Below, piece by piece: positions 45,052 through 56,632 of a stretch of DNA of 64,000 nt. The notes beneath the pieces are model-generated. The model worked only from the letters and a program-made list of their open reading frames with translations, did no database searches and was not told the DNA's origin. The translations under genes were made by a program, and so were the position numbers. Positions within the stretch are counted from its first letter, which is position 1. Each line of letters begins with the position of its first letter. The stretch covers positions 27,983,549-28,047,548 of the forward strand of contig NC_084842.1 in the NCBI RefSeq assembly GCF_033115175.1, in the 5' to 3' direction. Source of the DNA: Lepus europaeus (lineage: Eukaryota > Chordata > Mammalia > Lagomorpha > Leporidae).

Positions 45052-45910
45052 CCAGCCACTGGTTCATGGATCACTCTTTGGTCCAAAAAATGGTGCAAAT
45101 TATTTCCTTTATTTCGTATTGGTTCTCATCACCTTATTCAGAGTCAGCTGACCTTTCTAGGAGAAGTTCTCTGAAACTTTCTATCCTTTTCTGCCTTTCT
45201 GTTACAACTGATCCTGCTGGGCTTTCCTGCAAGGTCAAGACCGTGGAAAAGTCGGTTATGCATGGGAAGGTCTCGGGGACACTTATTGTACTCTGTAAGA
45301 GAAGATTTCTCCAATTCTCAGCTTCCTCTGAGGAAGCATCTACAAGATGGATCACTTTATCTCTTACTGGATTGACAGCATGCCGTATCTGACTGTGGCT
45401 CACTCTAATTTTTCTACAACTCTCCCTCCGCTGCTGCTTTCATATCAGCTGGCCATGGGCATTAACTGGCAGTGTGTGAGATGAGGTTGGAATAACAGCT
45501 GTCTGAGTGCAGAAGCTTCTCCACCATCTATAACAGCAAGTGGAAGGGCAGAGAGATTGGCAGAGATTCCAGGAGTGGAGACACCTTTTGAAGAGCATCA
45601 GTCTCAAGATCTAAATAACCTGATGGAATAAACCTTTCTGAGGGAAGTGACTATTGAGAGTATGTTTAGTTTATTGCCCAATAATAAATCCAAAATTGAA
45701 GGCCAATAATCTTTATGTACTTGCAAACTCAGAGGGTATGTATGGCAAGGAGAATGGCCTGTGCTCACAATTTCTCATTGTTACCTGGACAATCATCTTT
45801 ACCCTCTCACCTAGCTCATGAATAATATGTAGCAAGTGGTCCCTGTTTGGAGTCTGTTTTATGAGGCTGGATTTTCCTGGTACTAGTCTAAGTGGATTAG
45901 AAACAGTATA
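45052..45910. other. Unassigned DNA
   Basis: No recognised repeat. A 108-codon + frame and an 89-codon minus frame overlap at 45066-45403 without recognisable domains. Confidence 0.4.
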
Positions 45911-45923
45911 AGAAGTCAATATG

Positions 45924-46255
45924 AGGGCCGGCGCTGTGGCGCAGTGGGTTAATGCCCTGGTCTGAAGCACCAGCATCCCATATGGGTGCCAGTTCTAGAG
46001 CCAGCTGCTCCACTTCCGATCTGGCTCTCTGCTATGGCCTGGGAAAGCAGTGGAGGATGGTCCAGGTCCTTGGGCCCCTGTACCTGTGTAGGAGACCTGG
46101 AGGAGGCTCCTGGCTCCTGGCTTCGGATCGGTGCAGTTCGGCCATTGCTGCCAATTGGGGAGTGAACCATCAGATGGAAGACCTCTCTCTTTGCCTCTCC
46201 TCTCTCTGTGTAACTCTGACTCTCAAGTGAAAAATAAATAAATCTTTAAAAAAAA
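45924..46255 (+). repeat. CSINE
   Basis: The TSD aagtcaaYatg (45913-45923 and 46256-46266) has one transition. Head gggccggcgctgtggcgcag is close to consensus. Confidence 0.94.
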
Positions 46256-46266
46256 AAGTCAACATG

Positions 46267-47732
46267 CCATAGTGGTAATTCCACACGAGCGTGCCCTACT
46301 GCATCGAGGAAGCATCAGTTTGACCACAGCACCTGGTTCCTGGAAGAGGTGATGAACGTGCCACTCCTATTCTCTTGGATGACCAGAAAGACAGTGCTCC
46401 AGGAACAAAGAAGAATTTTTTGTGTGGTCAGCTGTAACAGATGTAGCAAGTCTTGTATTGGTCTAAAGAGGTTACTTTGAAACAACTGATTCCATGGAAA
46501 CATGGTCCCATCAATAATCTGACTTTTGGCCTAGCCCAGAATATGTTGAAGTGTTGGAGGATGGAAGGTACTGTGTTATTCAGCCACAAGAATTGAGCTA
46601 AGGGAATACTGGTATTGCATATGAAAGAAGGGAAAACCAAGGAACAAATTTCCTGAGAAGGGATGGGACCAAGAAGACGCACAGAGAGACTGGCCTTGGT
46701 TGGAAAAGGAAGTTGTTTCCTTCACGGAAGAAAATAGACAATGGCCTAGGTGCAGGGGCTTTGTAAACCTGCCAGTGAGAAGGAGAGGGAGGAACTCTCT
46801 GATGTCATAATTATGGATGGAGGATGTCTGGAGGTCTGAGAAGAAACGGTTTCCTTAGAGGCAGCAACCGTAATCGTATTAGCAAAAAAGCCTTGGATTG
46901 CCGGGTTACAAGAAAAATCCACTTAGGGTGCGGGATCGTGAATTTTAAAGCAAGACCTGTTCAAAGGGAAACGAGTTTAACCTCTGGGTGGGTGTGGACA
47001 TGGAACTGATGGGTGTCTGGATCTATGTATCATGTGATGGAGAGGGAGAAGGTCATGGAGTCTGGTCTGGAGAAGCAACCTGAAGAGAAGGAGGGGCAGT
47101 GTAGCCGGGGAAACCACAGATTTTATAAGATGAAAAGGTGAAACGGAGGGGGGGAGCACTTGCTCGCATCACACAATAGAGCAGAGTTGTAGTTAATGCA
47201 GTAATGATTCAGAGGTGAGGCGCATTTGTAGACGTGTGTACAATCGTGGGAGACAGTAGCAATACAGAGTGGATACAAGGGTCCTTATTCAGCCATAGGA
47301 AGCCAGGGAACTGATTGCCAGAGTGTTGGGAAGGTCATAAGTGTAGACTTTGAAGTCATCAGGAAAGTGGGAGTGGGAATGAGGGGCATGTGAGAAAGAG
47401 ACCAGGAGGAGAATGCGGTGTTCACAGGTACTGGAGTCTCCAGGGAAGAGATGGGCTGGAGTGGCAATTTCTCCTTCTACAGAGGAGCTCCATGTCAGCC
47501 TGGTTTCAGCTAGGATCGGGAGTGGAGTGAGCATGCAGGAGGCTGAGGCTGGAGGGAGAAGTTTGCTTGGCACCTCTGCAATGGAACTTCCAGAAGGCAC
47601 AGGATATTTGACACAGCAGTATGTTAGTTCTAGTCTTGACCCCTCTACATGTGTGCATACCTCTGTGTGTATGCACTTATATATTACACACATGAACATG
47701 ACATTGGGACATAATTTAGTGTCCTGAGTCAC
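46267..47732. other. Unassigned DNA
   Basis: About 1.5 kb, purine-rich, with no family that I can name. The 147-codon minus frame (47289-47732) is not supported by any motif. Relation to the ancient repeat at 42.0-43.8 kb is possible in places (gtagactttgaagtcatcag). Confidence 0.35.
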
Positions 47733-47928
47733 AATATAGCATAGTGGTTGATCACATGAACTCTAAAATCAAACTGGCCAAGATTCAAATCCTGGCTCTG
47801 CCATTTGTTAGCTGTGTGATCTTGGCCAAGTAGCTTAAATCTCTGACTCAGTTTCTATGTTTGTAAAATGAAGATAATAATGAATTAATTATGCCATCAG
47901 TTAATAAAGATTAAATGAGATAATATGT

Positions 47929-47949
47929 ACACACACACATACACACACA
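47929..47949. repeat. (CA)n microsatellite
   Basis: Borders a MITE on the left; a (TG)n run borders it on the right. Confidence 0.95.
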
Positions 47950-48068
47950 GGAATACTTTAAAAGTTCATGGACAATGGAATTAAAACTAGGCTTATTTTG
48001 GTGCAAAATGTTTTTGAAATCCATGCAGAGTTTTTCATAATACACATTTCCATGAACTTCTTGAAGCC
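47950..48068. mobile_element. Mariner-like MITE, copy 6, best preserved
   Basis: ggaatactttaaaagttcat, ggcttattttggtgcaaaat, gaaatccatgcagagttttt and catttccatgaacttcttga. Arms are inverted copies of each other. It sits inside a MIR. Confidence 0.8.
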
Positions 48069-48091
48069 TGTGTGTGTGTGTGTGTGTGTGT
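48069..48091. repeat. (TG)n microsatellite
   Basis: The mirror of the (CA)n run on the other side of the MITE. Confidence 0.95.
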
Positions 48092-48274
48092 AGCAACTTA
48101 GCACAAGCTCTACCCCAACAGTAAGTACTCCATAAAATGTTTTACTTTTTAGAAACATATTACAAACATTTCTCATATTATTAAATATTCTTAAAATACA
48201 GAATTCTTCGTTACTTACTATTAATTACACTGATGTGCTTTATGTCCACCCTTTTTGTTGACAGCATAACATAG

Positions 48275-48390
48275 AGATGAAGGCAGCATGGTAGAGTGGC
48301 AGGCTTGAGTCAAAATAGACTGGACTTCTGGCCCCAGCCCGTCTCCACGTAACCTGGGTGAGTTACTTTACCTCCATTTTCTGATCTGTG
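48275..48390 (+). repeat. MIR SINE
   Basis: gaaggcagcatggtagagtg, ctccacgtaacctgggtgag and ttactttacctccattttct match the MIR core. Confidence 0.7.
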
Positions 48391-48795
48391 TGTCATGTTT
48401 TGAATGTGGTTTGTCCCCTCCAAAACTCATGAGGCACTTTAGTCCCAGAAGGAATGGTGTTGAGAGGTGGCTAAGAGATAATTAAGACATGGGGCTCCAC
48501 CCTCTTGAAGGGACTAATGGGGTTCACTCAAGAGCACCACATATGAGCAGATCGTTATACAGTGAACTTGGCACCTGCCATTGGTCACACACGTGCTCCT
48601 CCCACATGCACCTGCTTCCCCTTTCTGCTTCTCCATTGCAATAGGGCACAGCACAGGTCCTTCACCAGATACCCAGCAGATGCCAGCACTGTGTTATTGG
48701 GCCTCAAGAACTCTGAGATAAACAAGTCTCTTTGGTTTATAAATTATCCAGCCTCAGGTATTTTGTTATAGCTGTGGAGTTCAGTTATAAATAAT
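48391..48795 (+). mobile_element. MST/MLT1-type MaLR LTR
   Basis: tgtcatgttttgaatgtggt, ccctccaaaactcatgaggc, ggggctccaccctcttgaag, ccttcaccagatacccagca, aactctgagataaacaagtc and tttataaattatccagcctc are in LTR order. Near full length. Confidence 0.8.
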
Positions 48796-48893
48796 TAATT
48801 CAAACCCTAAGTTAATTTAGATTAAATACATTTGGAGCTAAGACTTAATAATATATAATACATTAAGATTAAATGACAAAATATGAGGTAACA

Positions 48894-49338
48894 TGTTGAA
48901 GTCAAGCTAAATATCGGTCTCGGGAGTTTTTAGGACCTGTTGCGAGAACCGCTGTTCCTCCATGACAGGCTTCATTTTAAGCCAGAAAAGACAGGCCTAA
49001 GAGTATGGGAGTGAAACTATTCCTGGAATTTAGATTCTTCTACCTTCCTGTGTGACACCTAGTCCCTAAGTTGCTTAAATGCACCAATAAAATACATAAA
49101 TTTAGGTAACTGCCATATAAGGAATAAGGAACTCACATGTGTAGTGATGTATGTACTTGTTTACTCGAGTGCATACAAATGCTGGGAGGGAGAGGGACGG
49201 GGCTCCTCACCTCAGCACTGCGCTACATCGTAGGTGCCGGTAAGAGCCCCAGCCAGCTGGTAGTAAACTCTTCTTGCTGTTGCGTCCAGCCTGCCTTTTA
49301 TGAGTTGTTTTGGGGAGGGTCTCATACCGGACACAACA
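48894..49338 (+). mobile_element. ERV-like LTR (about 445 bp)
   Basis: Bounded by TGTTG...CAACA, a 5 bp inverted terminal repeat. It has a pyrimidine/purine mix with CpG-rich patches, a poly(A)-like agtaaa followed by a tctt-rich stretch (about 49262), and a gggtctcataccggacacaa end. This layout suits class I (gamma-like) ERV LTRs. The TSD is not clear. No internal genes. Confidence 0.5.
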
Positions 49339-49411
49339 ATAGCCACAGAAAACACTCTAAGACACCAGGAAATGGGAATAATTATATCTCTTCTGAGATT
49401 TTATGATAATT

Positions 49412-49743
49412 TATTTAAAGATGTATTTATTTATTTGAAAGTCAAAATTACAGAGAGAAGGAGAGGCAGAGAGAGAGAGAGAGGACTTCCATCCGTTGGT
49501 TCACTCCCCAGTTGGCCGCAATGGCTGGAGCTGCATCCATCTGAAGTCAGGAGCCACGAGCTTCTTCCAGGTCTCTCAAATGGGTGCAGGGTCCCAAGGA
49601 CTTGGGCCATCTTCCACTGCTTTCCCAGGCCACAGCAGAAAGCTATATCGAAAGAGGAACAGCTGGGACTCGAACCAGTGCCCATATGGGATGCTGGCAC
49701 TGCAGGTGGCGGCTTTACCTGCTATGCCACAGCACTGGCCCCA
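49412..49743 (-). repeat. CSINE, main type
   Basis: The 16 bp TSD agattttRtgataatt (49396-49411 and 49744-49759) has one mismatch. Confidence 0.95.
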
Positions 49744-50019
49744 AGATTTTGTGATAATTAACTGATATAACACATGCAAATTGCTCACTAACTCTAAGTG
49801 ATGATGACAATGATAGCATTTCCAAGCATTAAAATGTTTCTGAGGTATGCCAGCTGTATCCATTGGTTTATAATTTCTAGAATGTAGGGTTAACTGAAAG
49901 TGTAGAATTTAGAGAAGGAAGAGCTCTGGTTGCCTGATACAAAATATGTTTCAAAATTTTGAAAGTGCAAGTAAAATAAAGCTTGTGTGATAACAGTTTT
50001 TCATGGTTTTTTGGTAAGA

Positions 50020-50339
50020 CTTTTATAAAATTAATTAATTAATTTGAAAAGCAAAAAGAGAGAGAGAGAGAGAGATCTTTCATCTGCTGGTTCACTCCCC
50101 AAAGGGCCACAAACCAAGGGATGGGACAGGTGAAAGCCAGAAGCCGGGAACTCCATTCAGGTCTCCCACATGGGGAGGTGGCAGGGACCCAAGTACTTGG
50201 GCCCTCTTCTGCTTTTCCAGGTGCTCTAGCAGGGAGCTGAGTTGGAAGCAGAGTAGCCAGGACTCTCACCGGCACTCCAAGAATGCAATGTGGGTGTCGC
50301 AAGCAGTGGCTTAACTCGGTGCATCTCAATGCCAATCCC
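50020..50339 (-). repeat. Old CSINE
   Basis: Short TSD tggtaaga (50012-50019 and 50340-50347). (AATT)n patch in the tail. Confidence 0.85.
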
Positions 50340-50347
50340 TGGTAAGA

Positions 50348-51500
50348 TAATTTAACGAAGAAAAAGCAAAACACTTTGTTCAAGAAAGAGGGCATGTAAT
50401 TTGCTTGTAAAGTAAGAAGTCAGACGCTACAACAGTCAATCTGATCATTTTAGAGTCACCCCCAGGATGTTTACTCTCTGCTGTAAATAGGAAGCTTTGG
50501 CGAGCCCAGTGATTATGTCACTAGATGTCAGTTTATGATGAGCAAAAGTACACATACGTCTACTACTATTCTCTATGGCTTCAAGCCCTGATGCTAGAAA
50601 TGTGACCTAGCTTGTGCCACGCTGGTTTTCATGGGATCACTAAACTCGTTCTTTTCCCCAGATATAATCTTCTGTTTGATAACTCAAGTTCTAATGAATT
50701 CAACACAATATCTATTATTGTCAGAGAAAAATCCTTGTGCATTTTTAGTTATTATCTCTGTTGATAATACAGCTCTGAATTCAAACATGCAATCCAAATT
50801 CTTTTGAAGCTGGATGAGATATGTTTGCTTCATCTCCTGCACCATGCATGAAAAATTAGCATTGGTTATGCTAATATAACCCTTTCCTGTGTTAAGAAAA
50901 GTATTCCAACTGTTTTCAAACTAAATTGATTATGTTAAAATCGTAGAGCTGGGAGTATAAAAATCAGTAAAAGGTAAAACCTGGCCAAGAGCAGTATAAC
51001 AAAGACATTTAAAAATCTGCCTGTCTATCAAGAGTTGGTGCTAAATTAGAGGGTTGGGGGAATAGATTATAGTCCTTGCTCGCCCTACTTTTTGATAGGT
51101 CTTTGACAGAATATCAGTGGAAAGCATTTGTGTCTAATGATGAAGCTTGTGTCTATGTGAAAGGAGGAATTTCATATTATTCACATTCTGTAGACTACTG
51201 TGTACCATCATCTAGAAAAGTAAAAAAAAAAAAAACAACTTTTTAGTGATTATAAGATGACTCCATAAGAGCTCTGCATGAACTCAACACAGAGTGTGTT
51301 CGCAGAGGGGAGGAGAGGCAGGCAGAGACATGGGAGTGTGTGGTTACGGGTGAGCGGCTGTTGGGTAGAGGAATGGGATCTGCGGAGCCCAGGGCCCCAG
51401 GGCCCCAGGGCCACATGCTAGGTGTGTGCTTCTAGAACTTGTCTCTCTAGACGCCTTAGGAGGACTTCATGACTGCAGCTACTGTCTAAGTACATTTTGT
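50348..51500. other. Repeat-poor block, function unknown
   Basis: About 1.15 kb without a recognised repeat except a GGGCCCCA triple at 51388-51412. No coding evidence. Confidence 0.45.
51388..51412. repeat. 8 bp tandem repeat, three units
   Basis: cagggccc repeated three times. Confidence 0.9.
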
Positions 51501-51516
51501 GGACTCTCAGGCTTAT

Positions 51517-51824
51517 TTATTTATTTATTTTTAATTTCTTTGACAGGTAGAGTTATAGACAATGAGAGGGAGAGAGAAAGATCTTCCTTCTGTTGGTTCA
51601 CTCCCCAAATGGCAGTCATAGTCGGCCAGCGCCGATCCGAAGCCAGGAGCCAGGTGCTTTTCCTGGTCTCCCAAGCAGGTGCAGGGCCCAAGGACCTAGG
51701 CCATCCTCCACTGCCCTCCCGGGCCACAGCAGAGAGCTGGACTGGAAGAGGAGCAACTGGGACAGAATCCGGTGCCCCAACCAGGATGAGAACCCGGTGT
51801 GCTGGCGCCGCAGGTGGAGGATTA
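51517..51824 (-). repeat. Young-subtype CSINE, 5'-truncated
   Basis: The TSD-like caggYttat is at 51508-51516 and 51825-51833. It stops at gcaggtggaggatta and lacks the terminal head bases. Confidence 0.9.
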
Positions 51825-51891
51825 CAGGTTTATGTTTTTTATCTGATTTCCTGCCTTTGCTTCCGTCTTAAAAAAAAAAACAAAAACACCG

Positions 51892-52341
51892 GGCCTGGCA
51901 CTGTGGTGCATCGGGTTAACACCCTTGCCTAAGTGCTGGCATCCCATATGGGCGCTGGTTCTAGTCCCGGCTGCTCCTCTTCTGATCCAGCTCTCTGCTG
52001 TGGCCTGGGAAAGTAGTAGAAGATGGCCCAAGTCCTTGGGCCCCTGCACCCGCATGGGAGACCCAGAAGAAGCTCCTGGCTCCTGGCTTTGGATCTGCGC
52101 AGCTCCAGCCGTTGCGGCCAATTGGGGAGTGAACCAGTGGATGGAAACCTCCCTTCTCCCCCTGCCCCTCCCGTCCTCCTGCCTCTCCCATCCCCTGGCC
52201 CTTCCCTCTCCCCTCCCCCTCCTCCTCCCCCTCTTTCTCCCCCTCCTTCTCCCCCTCCTTCTTCTCCTCCTTCTTCTTCTCTCTCTCTCTCTCCTCTCTC
52301 TGTGTAACTCTGACTTTTGAATAAATAAATAAATCTTAAAA
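51892..52341 (+). repeat. CSINE with expanded pyrimidine tract
   Basis: An ordinary head (cgggcctggcactgtggtgc), but the usual (CT)n is replaced by about 160 bp of C/T-only-like sequence (52147-52307). The reverse strand gives an arginine-rich false frame. Confidence 0.9.
52147..52307. repeat. Polypyrimidine tract
   Basis: Nearly pure C/T with cctcctcctt-type variation, grown inside a SINE. Could adopt triplex (H-DNA) form. Confidence 0.9.
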
Positions 52342-53689
52342 CCCCCAGTTTTCCATATTTGCTGGTTGTACTTATTTTTCCCTATTGCCACCACTTGAGG
52401 TAGGCTTTATGACATCCCCTTGGGCAGGGAATATGAACAATTCCCTGTTTTTGTACAAATATTTGACAAATGTTTGCACCTATAGTCCACGTCAGGCCTG
52501 AACCTACTTAAACTGTGAGCGTCCAATCACCATATATAGATCCAACACACAGGATTATAGCAGAGTCCTCCCAGGTAAAAACAAGTTCCTTATCCCTGTC
52601 ATGATCATTGACCACCTGAAAGTTGTTTGTATTTTCCCCAGAGAAAGTTCCTGTTGGAAATGTGTGTGATATTGACATGTACCTCCTGTGAGGCTCACAA
52701 GAGCAGACTACTTCCGGGGCCACATGTACACAGGCAGAAGAGAGACACGACAAGGACAGTGCCCCCTCCCGGATCTAGTATCAGCTTCCATGCCTATGTG
52801 AATCCCTTGCTGACCCAAAGGGAAATGTAATTTAGAGACAGAGACCTTACCTCATTTTTCGGTTGGCTGCATAAATAACACGTTCCTTTTGCAAATACTG
52901 GGGTCTGTAAGTTTGGTTTGTGGAGAGCACCAGGCGAAAGGCCCCCTTGAGCTAGTCTGACACCAGTACTGTCCCATCTTTTCTGAGCCCCGCACCAGTG
53001 CTGCAAAGAAGGCAGCACAAGTCTTACCTCCAAGTTGCACGAGAAGAACACGGGACAGGAATGCCAACATGGGGGCAAGTCCCTGTGGTTGTTAGGAGTA
53101 GAACCAGAATCTGACCCTTGCTGACCTCTCTGGCCAGCTTCTCCTCATCCAGGCTCCAGCACAGAGCAGCAAGGGTTTGGAGCACATCCCCTCTTCCCAG
53201 GTACCTTTAAGGTCTTCAGTGCATTGGAACTGAAGTGCACGCCCAGCCTGGGCTTCGAGTCTCTGCAGCATCAGCCCCTGGCCACAAGTCTACGAACCCA
53301 TAGGAGAGTGATGGGTTGTGACTGAGAGCTCCCAGTGCACACTGTGCATCTGTGCATAGTTCCGGGGAGTCTTCAGAGCTACCAGCAGCTTCTCAAAGTT
53401 CCCCTAAGCACTCTGCCCTAGGTCAGTCCTACATCTAAATCTCTCAGGGGGGTCCAGATTTCCAGTCTTCACGCTGATAAGAGTCGCGGGTTATTAGCGA
53501 AATCCCATGATTTCAGCTCCATGTGATGTTTCTTCACACCAGAATTGTATTGCCACAAATGCATGAGCAACTCCTAGTCAACAGAATTGTGAGGATGAAC
53601 AAAGCCAGTGCTTGGTTTCACAGGGCTATGGCGAGTGTTGCTGTGGATAGCAGAGGAATCAGACCTAAAAGACTGGTGCTCAGTGCAGT
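52342..53689. other. Repeat-poor block, function unknown
   Basis: About 1.35 kb, moderate GC. A TATA-like catatatagatc near 52533 and several short frames, none convincing. Confidence 0.4.
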
Positions 53690-54187
53690 CAGTTACCAGT
53701 GATGCTCAAACTTCAGTGACAAGCCCCTGGAGAACCTGCTACAACTTCAGATTCCCAAGCCCTACCCCAGGTCTACTGACTTAGATACTCTAAGGGTAAG
53801 ACCTTGTCATCTGCATTTTATTTATTTTTTTAAAGGCTTTGCATTAAAAAAATTTTTTTGACAGGCGGAGTTAGACATTGAGAGAGAGAGAGACAGAGAG
53901 AAAGGTCTTCCTTCCATTGGTTCACCCCCCAAATGGCCGCTACGGCCGGCGCTGCACCAATCTGAAGCCAGGAGCCAGGTGCTTCCTCCTAGTTTCCCAT
54001 GCAGGTGCAAGGGCCCAAGCACGTGGGCCATCCTCCACTGCCTTCCTGGTCCACAGCAGAGAGCTGGACTGGAAGAGGAGCAACCAGGACAGAACCAGCA
54101 CCCCAACCGGGACTAGAACCCGGGATACCGGCGCTGCAGACGGAGGATTAGCCTAGTGAGCCGCGGCGCTGGCCTTTGCATTTAAAT
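53690..54187 (-). repeat. MER5-like (hAT-Charlie) element, split by a SINE
   Basis: accagtgatgctcaaacttc, ccccaggtctactgacttag and cttgtcatctgcatttt-like blocks precede the young SINE, and tttgcatttaaatt follows it. Confidence 0.6.
53851..54173 (-). repeat. Young-subtype CSINE
   Basis: The TSD ctttgcattWaaa (from 53837 and 54174) lies in the MER5-like host. Head end gagccgcggcgctggcc. Confidence 0.94.
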
Positions 54188-54478
54188 TTTTTTAGGCCTT
54201 ATTTATTTGAGAGGCAGACAGGCAAAGAGAACTCTCGTCTGTTCATTCATTCCTCAAACGTCCACAGCAGCCAGGGCTGAGACAGAACTGGGGAGCCTGG
54301 TGGTCGGTCTGGGTATCCCACCCAGGTGGCAGAAACACAGTCACTTGGGTTGTCACTGCTGACCCCTAAGGTCTGCATTAATAGGAAGCTAGAGGCAGGA
54401 ACTAGAGCCCTAGCACTCCAACATGGGGTGTGGGCAACTTGACCGGTGTTTTAACTGCTCACCCAAATGCCTGCTCTG
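54188..54478 (-). repeat. Old CSINE
   Basis: The older subtype with ccagggctgagacagaactg; head end cacccaaatgcctgctct. Confidence 0.8.
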
Positions 54479-54492
54479 TCATCGCATTTTGT

Positions 54493-54830
54493 TTTATAAA
54501 GATGTATTTATTTGTTTGAAAGGCAGCGTGACAGAGAAGGATACACACACACACACACACATCTTCTGTCTACTGATTCATTCCGCAAATGGCTGCAACT
54601 ACCAGGGATGGGTCAGGCTGAAGCCAGGAGCCAGGAACTCCATCCAGATCTCCGCCATGGATGGCAGGAACACAGATACTTGAGCCGTCATCTGCTGCCT
54701 CCCAAGTGCATCAGTGGGAAGATGTATCAGAAGCACAAAGTAGCCAGGACACAAAACACACAGTTTGGTATGAGTGTTTCCCAAGGTGTTCCAAGTGGTG
54801 GCTTAACCTGCCATGCCACCATGCCCACCT
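54493..54830 (-). repeat. Old CSINE with (CA)n
   Basis: A (CA)10 microsatellite near 54542-54561 lies where the (GA)n tract normally is. Possible TSD gcatttt/gcattta. Confidence 0.82.
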
Positions 54831-55213
54831 CTGCATTTAAAACGATGACCTAGAGTAACCCTGATACTTGCCAGGAGTCTATACAATAGAGGAAAAAGTA
54901 TGATGAAGGCTGTGTTCTCATTTCAGGTATCTCCCTACACATAAAAAATTAATTTCAAAGATTGTTATTGAAATAAAACCACACACTGGGAAACACAGAG
55001 CATAAACAAATGACTCAATGAATTCCGGGCGGGAAGCCGCTGTGTAATCACCGTGCAGGTCGGCAAATGGAATGGTGCCGGCCTCCCAGGAGACACCCAC
55101 CCCACGCCTCCCAAAGCGCATTCCCTCCTTTCTCTTTAACAGTGCACTGGTTTTGCCTGTTTTCGAATTTTACATAAATTGAATCATACACTATCATTTT
55201 GTGTCGGGTAGCC

Positions 55214-55677
55214 ACACCAGTTATTTTAACTGAGATAATTTAAGGTAATGAATTGCTAACTGGGTATTGGGTAACTGAGAAAGCCAAGAGAGATACTAAG
55301 GTATCATTGAGGCAGAAACCTCAGGATGCAATTACCTCCTCCAGGGCTGGGAACACAAAGGGAAGAGGTTGGAATTATTGAAATGTAGAAGATGAAGAGG
55401 GAGGCTGCGAGGAGGGCTGCGGCGATGCTCAAGCTCAGACCTGGGAGGAGGTGCAGTGGCGCTTTTTCTGGGGTGGAGGAAAAACTGGAAACAGCTGATG
55501 TTGCAGAGAGCACCATGTCCCTTCTCCTCTTCCAGACTTGCTAGCTCCCTCTGCTGCCCCCTATTGATAGCACCTAGCAGGGAGTCAGGTAGCAAAGCAA
55601 GAGTCCCAGACCCAGCCTTGCAGCAGGGAAGCCAAGGGCTGGCAGCTGAAAGACAACTAAATACCTGGCAGGTGCCT
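55214..55677. mobile_element. Unidentified 464 bp insertion in L1
   Basis: It interrupts the L1 cleanly and is flanked by tagcc (55209-55213 and 55678-55682). It contains no SINE or L1 sequence. The overlapping 70- and 87-codon minus frames have no domain. I infer an old LTR or DNA element of about 460 bp. Confidence 0.4.
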
Positions 55678-56301
55678 TAGCCCAATATGATGTCTGTGAG
55701 ACTCATTCATGTTACGTGAATCAGTAGTGCATTTATTTTGATTGCTACATAGTTTTTGTTGTTTTGACATGCCACCATTTATATTTAGCGTCTGTTTTCT
55801 CTTTCTTGACTACTATGAGTAATAAAAAGAATGAGTGTTCTGAAACATGCCTTTTGGTGTGCGTGTGCACGTCTCTGTGGACGCGTGCCTAGCAATGGAA
55901 CTGCTTGGTCACAGGGGATACATATATTCGGTTTAGCACATAAAGGCGACAGTTGTCCAAAGTGACTGCAGCACCGTACACACCTGCCAAGCAGTGTATG
56001 ACAGTTCCCAGTTCCTACTCACTCAAGTCAGGCCTGGTGCTGTCACTCCTTCAAATTTTAGCCAATCAAGCCCTGACAACTAATGACACCGAGAGCATTT
56101 TATGTGTATGTTTATCGGTTATTTTTCTTTTTTTTTTTAATCTGTAGTAAGCATTCCCAGCTTTTATTTATTTATTTTATGTTGTATTGTTTAATGTTTT
56201 AAGGAATTTGATAATACATTTGATTCTCAGGGTCACAGCATTATTAGTCATTGTCAGATCATCTTTTGTAAAGTATCTGCTTAAATCTCTCACACATTTT
56301 T

Positions 56302-56632
56302 TTTATTTCTGTTAAGCCCTGATAGAATTTTATTTTTTAATTTTTAAAAGGTTTATTTAATTGAAAGGCAGAGTTACAGGGAGAGAGAAGGAGGCAGAGA
56401 GAGAGACATGGTCGTGGGGTGGGGAGGGAATCTTCCATCCGCTGGTTCACTCCACGAGCAGCCAATAGCTGGGGCTGGGACAGGCCAAAGTCAGGAGCTA
56501 GGAGCTTCTTTGGGGTTTCCCAAGTAGGTGCAGGGCCCCAAGCCCTTGGGCCATCTTCCAGTGCTTTCCCAGGTGCACTAGCAGAGAGCTGGATCACAAG
56601 TGGCACAGCCAGAACTTCACCTGGTGTCCACA
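56302..56632 (-). repeat. CSINE with possible 3' transduction
   Basis: The TSD tctcacacaYttt (from 56288 and 56633) encloses not just the SINE. It also takes in about 35 bp of extra sequence (atttctgttaagccctgata...) between the outer T run (56297-56304) and the SINE tail (about 56337). The head is 5'-truncated. Confidence 0.75.

Larger units (their letters stand above)
47733..48146 (+). repeat. MIR SINE, split
   Basis: Ancient tRNA-derived MIR: tatagcatagtggttgatca, tcaaatcctggctctgccat, gctgtgtgatcttggccaag and ttaaatgagataatatgtac. The 3' end (cagtaagtactccataaaat) resumes after an insertion at 47929-48091. Confidence 0.85.

Noticed and set aside
45924..46020. tRNA-like A and B boxes in SINE heads
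   Set aside because: These belong to tRNA-derived SINEs; none has a complete cloverleaf tRNA gene.
51822..52394. 190-codon minus frame with long Arg runs
   Set aside because: It is the purine strand of a SINE's expanded pyrimidine tract plus SINE body.
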